From Lepraria neglecta (Eukaryota; Ascomycota; Lecanoromycetes; Lecanorales; Stereocaulaceae), in the NCBI GenBank assembly GCA_033220425.1, contig CM065646.1, positions 2,363,501-2,427,500 of the forward strand: a stretch of DNA of 64,000 nucleotides, written 5' to 3'. Below are positions 58,619 through 64,000 of this stretch, in pieces (the stretch's first letter is position 1; each line of letters starts with the position of its first letter). The notes below the pieces were generated by a model. It saw only the letters and a list, made by a program, of their open reading frames with translations, made no database searches and was not told the origin of the DNA. The translations under genes and the position numbers were made by a program.

Positions 58619-60598
58619 TCACCTAACCAAAGTAACACTCTTCTCACCTGGATATTTCCCCTGCGGCCCATCTAAATGCGCGTCCAACACCGCTCCGATA
58701 CCATTCTTCACACTCTCAATAGCCTCAGGCAATAATTCGTCAAGCTGCTTCGCAGTACTAGCCTGCCTAGCCCACAAATTGCCGCCAGCTGCCGCTTTCG
58801 CTATACCTGCGTAATCAGGTGATGGGGCAAAAGAGATATTCAAATCTTCATTAGTAGCTTTGGACCCAGCACCATCGGGATGGACGAGGAGGAGAGAGCG
58901 CTTGGGTGCGTTCCAGCCTTTTGTAGCATTGTCAGCCTAGAAAGAGGAAGGAGGGGGGATGTACCTTGATTGTTCAACACAATCGTCAAAACAGGTAACT
59001 TGTACCTCTGGCTAATCCAGTAGACCGATCCTGGTACACTGAACAAGAATGTCCCATCGCCCACAATATTACACACGAATTTCTTGTCCCCAGCAGCAAG
59101 CTTGATGCCTAAAGCACCACCGCCGGACCAGCCCAGGCCGCCGCCTCCGCAATTGATCCATGTACCTGGCAGACGTGGTAATATCTGGTCGGCCACGAAT
59201 CCTGTGGAGGTGACAGCTTCGATGGCAAATATGGTGTCTTCGGGCACGGCTTTGCGGATGGCGGCTGTGAGGTAGGAGGCATTGTAGTGACCATCCTTGC
59301 CAGGGACCGCTAATTCGCGGATAGTGGTGATGCGCTTGTTGTGGATTTCGCGGAGTTTATCCCAGCGGTCTGAGTAGGTGGAGACTTTATTGGTGAGGGC
59401 TTCGTTGGCGTTGATATATTCGTGGAGTTGCTTGATTGCGGTGAAGCAGTCTACCTTGTATCGAGCTTCTGCTGGGTAGTAGAAAACTGGCATTTGTTGC
59501 TTTAATGGGTCTCCGTCCAGGTGAATGATTCTCGTTGACTCTTTCGGCTTGCATTGTGTTGGTATCCAAGGCACATCACAGTCGACTATCAGAATGACGT
59601 CCGCAGTCTTGATACTATCGTCGACTCCGTATCTCAATCCAACACTTGCGCGATGGTTTGAAGGGAAACACATGTCCGAGCCTCCCGTATCCAAGACCCT
59701 CAATCCCTTGACCGTCTCGGCCAGCTTCACAAGCTCTCCAGGTGCAGCATGGTTCCGCCCTGAGTATCCCGTAATCAGCAAGGGCTCCTTCGCCTCCACC
59801 AGTGCCTCCGCAATCATCTTGACAGCGCTGTCCGGCAGCGCCGCGGCGCCAATTGGGCCCCAATGCTCAGGCTTCAGCTTGTATTCCGGAATCTCTTCCT
59901 CCATAGCCTCCCTTGAACCCACGAGATATACTGGCCCCTGTGGGGCAGACGTAGCAAATTGTAGTGCCCTGCCCACCATCTGCTTAACGTTGACCCCCCT
60001 CTTGATCTCCCCCGTATACCGACAGTATTGCCCCACAATCTGCTTCTGATCCGGCACGTCTTGTATCCAATGAATATACTCAGTTCTCGAGCCACGCAGC
60101 TCTCCATCACACGTATACGGGCTCAGCCCAGCAAATATGAGCACCGGAGCTCTACCACAGGAGGCATTGTGGACGGCTGCTCCCAGGCCTTGGGTCCCGA
60201 CATCGACGTGAACGAGCACGCACTGGGGCTTTCCGGTAAGACGGGCGTATCCATCGGCCATACTGAGAGCCACCATTTCGTTGGGACAAGTTATGATGCG
60301 AGGGGATTGCCCTTTCTTTTCGTTCTGGGCCTTTGTGATACTCTCGAGGATGGACGGGTGGTCTGAGCCAAGGTTGACGAAGCAGTAGGTCACGCCTAGC
60401 TCCCACAAGCTTTCGAAGAATGCATCTGAAGCGGTGTACCTGGCATAGCATTAGCTTTGAAGCCTGCATAGCAAGGACTGCCACAGCTGCAAGTCTGGGT
60501 GAGAGAGTGGAACAATGGATAGGAGGTACAGCAGAGACCGCTGTAGCTCCAGATCCAAGTGACCACGCCGCACAATGGACAAAAGGAGGAGCATACAT
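58619..60598 (-). CDS. Thiamine-diphosphate-dependent enzyme, acetolactate synthase/decarboxylase-like
   Basis: Exons on the minus strand: 60597..60598, 58965..60439 and 58619..58917, 591 aa. The first two coding bases are AT; the third base of the start codon comes from exon 2 (G, then TAC ACC GCT), giving MYTASDAFFESLWELGVTYCFVN, the expected family N-terminus. The 157-bp intron has GTATGC, GCTAATG and CCAG. Catalytic Glu lies in TCPNEMVALSMADGYA; the ThDP/Mg motif is GDGTFLFSVPG...LNNQGW, restored across the second intron. The protein has the three-domain ThDP layout of acetolactate synthase, benzoylformate decarboxylase and relatives. The true substrate is unknown; its class is distinct from the mitochondrial Ilv2 by length and lack of a leader. 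Confidence 0.9.
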
Positions 60599-61289
60599 CT
60601 TGACGGAGTATCAAACGATCAAGGCGGCTTCGGTCGGATAGCAAAGACCTCTCTAGAGACGGTGGGAGAGTAAAAACACGAGAGGAAGCGGTATTGGGGA
60701 GCTCGGAAGCCGTTAATAAAGAGGAGGAATGAGATCATATTTGCTTAATATATTTGTGATATCGTAGCGTACACAGGCTGCGACTGCCCCTCTCCGGCGA
60801 CTGAGATCGGCGGTTACCCTCGGCTTCAGATTTCCCCAGATTAATTCTCCGGGGAGGTTGCTATTTGGGAATCAATAGTCTATGACCTGCAAGCGGAAGA
60901 AGTGATATTCTGCGGCTACAAAGGTCAGGAATGTAAATATGTCCCATGTGATCCCTTATGCCCGACTATTGGTAATGAGGTCAGCGGAGAGCTGGGTTGG
61001 CGGGATTTTTTGCGAGAAAACGGATTGGTCAATACTTCAACGTGAATACAGATACAATTTTGGGCACTATAGGTGAGGGAGGTAAAGAACATGGTTGGAA
61101 CGAAGGAATAGCAGAACGGACGTGGGTAACAGGTGTGCAAGTCATATGCATGTAAATTACGAATACTTTGTTGCGCTCTCAAAAGTCAATGCTATCTGCC
61201 CATCCTAGCCCCCATCCGATGATGTGGATTTCACTCTCATAAGCCCATCAGATCATACTCTCGAAGACTCTTTGATGCGATATACCCAT
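60599..61289. other. Intergenic: ThDP gene promoter/5' UTR and glycogen phosphorylase 3' flank
   Basis: Both neighbours are on the minus strand. No supported gene. Confidence 0.5.
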
Positions 61290-64000
61290 CTATTCCTTAG
61301 GAGGCAACGGCTCGACATTCCAGACTGCTTCAATGTCAATACTAATCCATTCAGTATTTGGATAAGGCACTTACTCATCTCTGCGTACTCCTGAATGCAT
61401 CTGTCACTGCTGAAGAAGCCCATCCGAGCCACACTCGTGATGCATTTCTCCAACCAAGCTTCCTGGTCCTTGTACGCCTCGTCGACAAGCTCATGAGTCT
61501 TGACATAGCTGTTGAAATCGTCAGAAACAAGATAGTAATCGCCATGCTCGATGATGGAGTTGCAGAGAGCGGAGAAGCGGCCGGCGTCACCGAAGCGTCC
61601 ACTCTTGATAGCCTCGAACACTTTGTTAAGATCTGGATCAAGCTGGAAATCTCCATAGGTGTGAGCATGGCGGAGATCTTCGACATCCTCTGCGAGGTTT
61701 CCGAAGAGGAAGATGTTGGATTCGCCGATTTCGCGAGTTATCTCAATCTGTACCATTCATTTAGGAGAATTCTAGAGGAACAAAATCAGCAGAGACTTAC
61801 GTTTGCACCGTCACAAGTCCCGATGATCAAGCCTCCATTCAACACGAATTTCATGTTGCTCGTGCCACTGGCCTCAGTACCCGCCGTGGAGATATGCTCA
61901 CTAATGTCAGAGGCAGGGGTGATGATCTCGGCCTTGCTGACGTTGTAGTCCTCAATGTAAATGACCTTCAACAGATCACCAATATCTTTGTCGTTGTTGA
62001 CGACTTCGCCAACGCTGCAGACGAGATGAATGACAGTCTTGGCCATCCAGTAGCCTGGAGCGGCTTTGCCTCCGAAGATAGATACTCGTGGTGCAAGTTT
62101 CTTGCGCTCCTCAGGGCTCATCGCCTTGATGGTAAGATAGCGGTGGATGACACCAAGGATGTTCAGCTGTTGTCGCTTGTACTCATGTATACGCTTGACT
62201 TGGATGTCGAACAGCGCTTTAGGGTTGACGCTGACGCCTGTGGTATCTTTGATGTGCTGTGCCAAGCGGACCTTGTTGGCGTACTTGATCTCTTGCCATT
62301 CCTTCTTGAAATCCGCGTCATCAAGGAAATGTTCGAGCTTGTTCAGCTTAGTGAGATCTGTAAGGAAGTCGTAACCTCCAAGCTTCGAGGCAATCAATTC
62401 GCTAAGCTTGGGGTTCGCTTGATGGAGCCATCTTCGAGGAGTAATACCGTTTGTCACATTAGTGAATTTGTCAGGACCGTAGATAGTGACAAAGTCTTTG
62501 AATATCGTGGTCTTGATAAGGTCCGAATGTAGCTCAGCCACACCATTGACTTTGTGACTCCCGATGGTCGCCAAGTATGCCATTCTCACCATCTTTGGCT
62601 GAGATTCCTCAATGATGGACACACGCCGGAGCATATCACGGTCCTTGGGGAATGTCTTCTCTACGTATTGAAGGAATTGCGAGTTGACCTCGTAGATGAT
62701 CTGCAAATGGCGTGGAAGCAGGTTTTGCATCAATGGGACGGACCATTTTTCCAAAGCCTCGGGCATGACGGTGTGATTAGCATAACTGAATGTGCCCTGA
62801 ACGATGCTCCAAGCTTCGGCCCAATCGAGTCCCTCGATATCAACCAAAATACGCTGCATCTCGACTATAGCGAGAGTTGGATGTGTGTCGTTGAGTTGAA
62901 TAGCCACCATGTCTGAGAATTTCGACCAAGGTTTCTTCGTCTTCTTGAATCGGCGAACAATGTCGAACAACGAGGCCGCACACCAGAAATACTGTTGCTT
63001 TAGACGTAATTCTTTACCACGTTCCAAGTTGTCGTTGGGGTATAGGACTGCGGAGATCGTCTCTGCACGCTGCTGATCCCCAACAGAGCCCTCATATTCA
63101 CCAGAGTTGAACTTCTGGAAGTCGAATTCGCCCTTTGAAGCTTTGGAGGACCAGAGACGGAGATTGTTCGTGGTAGCGGTGCCGTAGCCTGGGATCGGGA
63201 CATCATACGCTACCGCATCGACAATTTCTCCACCTTCCCAGATCGTAACGGTCTTGCCATCTTCATCCCTAAAGATATATTAGTTATAAACATGCAAGAC
63301 CGCCAAGGCCACTCACTTTTCCTTTCGAACATAGCCGTAGAATTGGATGTCCACGGTAATATCGTGCCTGGGAAACTCCCAAGGGTTGAAATCTAGCCAG
63401 TAGTCTGGAACTTCGACTTGGTATCCATCCACAATCTCTTGCTTGAAGATGCCGTATCTATAACGAAGCCCGTAGCCCCATGCAGGGTAGTTCAAAGTAG
63501 CCATGCTGTCAAGAAAGCAGGCCGCAAGTCGACCAAGGCCACCGTTACCGAGAGCAGCATCGTGCTCCTGAGATATGACATCTTCAATTCTGAAGCCCAG
63601 ATCCTTGAGACCAGCTGGAAACTAGATTAGCAGTGTCTTCCAGAAAGCAAAATACAGGAAGATATGCCTCGAGCCACGTCTTTCAAACCAACATTGAGCA
63701 TAGCATTGTCCAAAGCCCTGCCCATCAAGAATTCCAAGGACAGGTCTGAAACTGTGTCAGCCCATGCTTTTGTAGACGTCGATTTTGTTACGTACAATAG
63801 ACACGCTTCTGGTCAGCAAACGTCTGTCGCTGCTGAGTTTTGTTCCACTCGATAATGAGTCGGTCTCGGAATGCCAGTGCGGCGCCGGAGTACGCAGCTC
63901 TAGAATAAGGTATCAGAGTGCCAATCACCAGTAGGTAAAGTCTAGACGGTGTTGGACTTACAGCTCATCGCAATTGAAGAGAGATCGGGCAAGGGTGGTT
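61290..64000 (-). CDS. gph1: Glycogen phosphorylase, N-terminus cut by window edge
   Basis: Seven exons in the window, read 63962..>64000, 63796..63899, 63668..63745, 63317..63614, 61801..63268, 61375..61747 and 61290..61324, all in phase. The start lies beyond 64000. The protein begins [27 protein letters not shown] and has the family marks [71 protein letters not shown] and the PLP-binding [15 protein letters not shown] (Lys forms the Schiff base), ending [11 protein letters not shown]. It releases glucose-1-phosphate from glycogen in the cytosol; fungal enzymes are controlled by phosphorylation near the N-terminus, which is not in view. The intron at 63615-63667 appears to use a GC donor (GCATAT...CTAATC...CCAG). 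Confidence 0.95.

Noticed and set aside
61358-62532. Long plus-strand ORFs opposite glycogen phosphorylase
   Set aside because: Antisense shadows of the phosphorylase exons.

Overview
The window is nuclear DNA of a filamentous ascomycete (Pezizomycotina). The evidence is short introns of about 45-70 bp with GT..CTAAC/CTGAC..AG signals, typical fungal gene families, dense genes on both strands, and one AT-rich DNA transposon whose C-to-T decay looks like repeat-induced point mutation (RIP). I cannot fix the class or genus from sequence alone. Exon joins were worked out by hand from splice signals, reading phase and family conservation. The right edge cuts glycogen phosphorylase.

Layout. 0.4-7 kb: a dual-specificity-phosphatase-like protein, a disordered protein and an LSH/DDM1/Irc5-type SNF2 remodeller. 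7-28 kb: a metabolic block that looks like a secondary-metabolite locus. It holds a zinc alcohol dehydrogenase with an odd repeated N-terminus, an APC amino acid/choline-type permease, an NRPS-like adenylation-thiolation-reductase enzyme of 1340 aa, three diverged SUR2-type di-iron hydroxylases, a pyrroline-5-carboxylate reductase homologue and an MFS transporter. 28-45 kb: glucosidase II alpha, a gene remnant, several disordered or orphan proteins, an Sdt1/Phm8-like HAD nucleotidase and a CCCH zinc-finger protein. 45-52 kb: a gene-poor accessory stretch with orphan ORFs, a RIP-decayed Fot1/pogo transposon (TIRs and TA duplication intact, a small undecayed insertion inside) and, 40 bp beyond it, a tRNA-Met(CAT) gene. 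52-64 kb: a multi-KH RNA-binding protein, a multiply broken F-box-like pseudogene, a ThDP-dependent enzyme whose start codon is split by an intron, and glycogen phosphorylase on the minus strand.

How the genes may work together. In the 7-28 kb block, the A-T-R enzyme would activate a carboxylic or amino acid and release it reductively as an aldehyde or alcohol. The dehydrogenase could act on that carbonyl, the hydroxylases on an alkyl chain, the P5C-reductase homologue on a cyclic imine, and the two transporters could move substrate or product. Pathway membership is inference from position only.

The most unusual signals are: a 62-bp insertion with spliceosomal-intron hallmarks (GTAAGG, TTCTAAC, AG) in the D-loop of an otherwise well-formed tRNA-Met that also has a canonical-position intron; the NRPS-like plus triple-SUR2 locus; an in-frame stop in one SUR2 paralogue; three GC-AG introns among about 43 inferred introns; and the 17-residue repeats ahead of the alcohol dehydrogenase.
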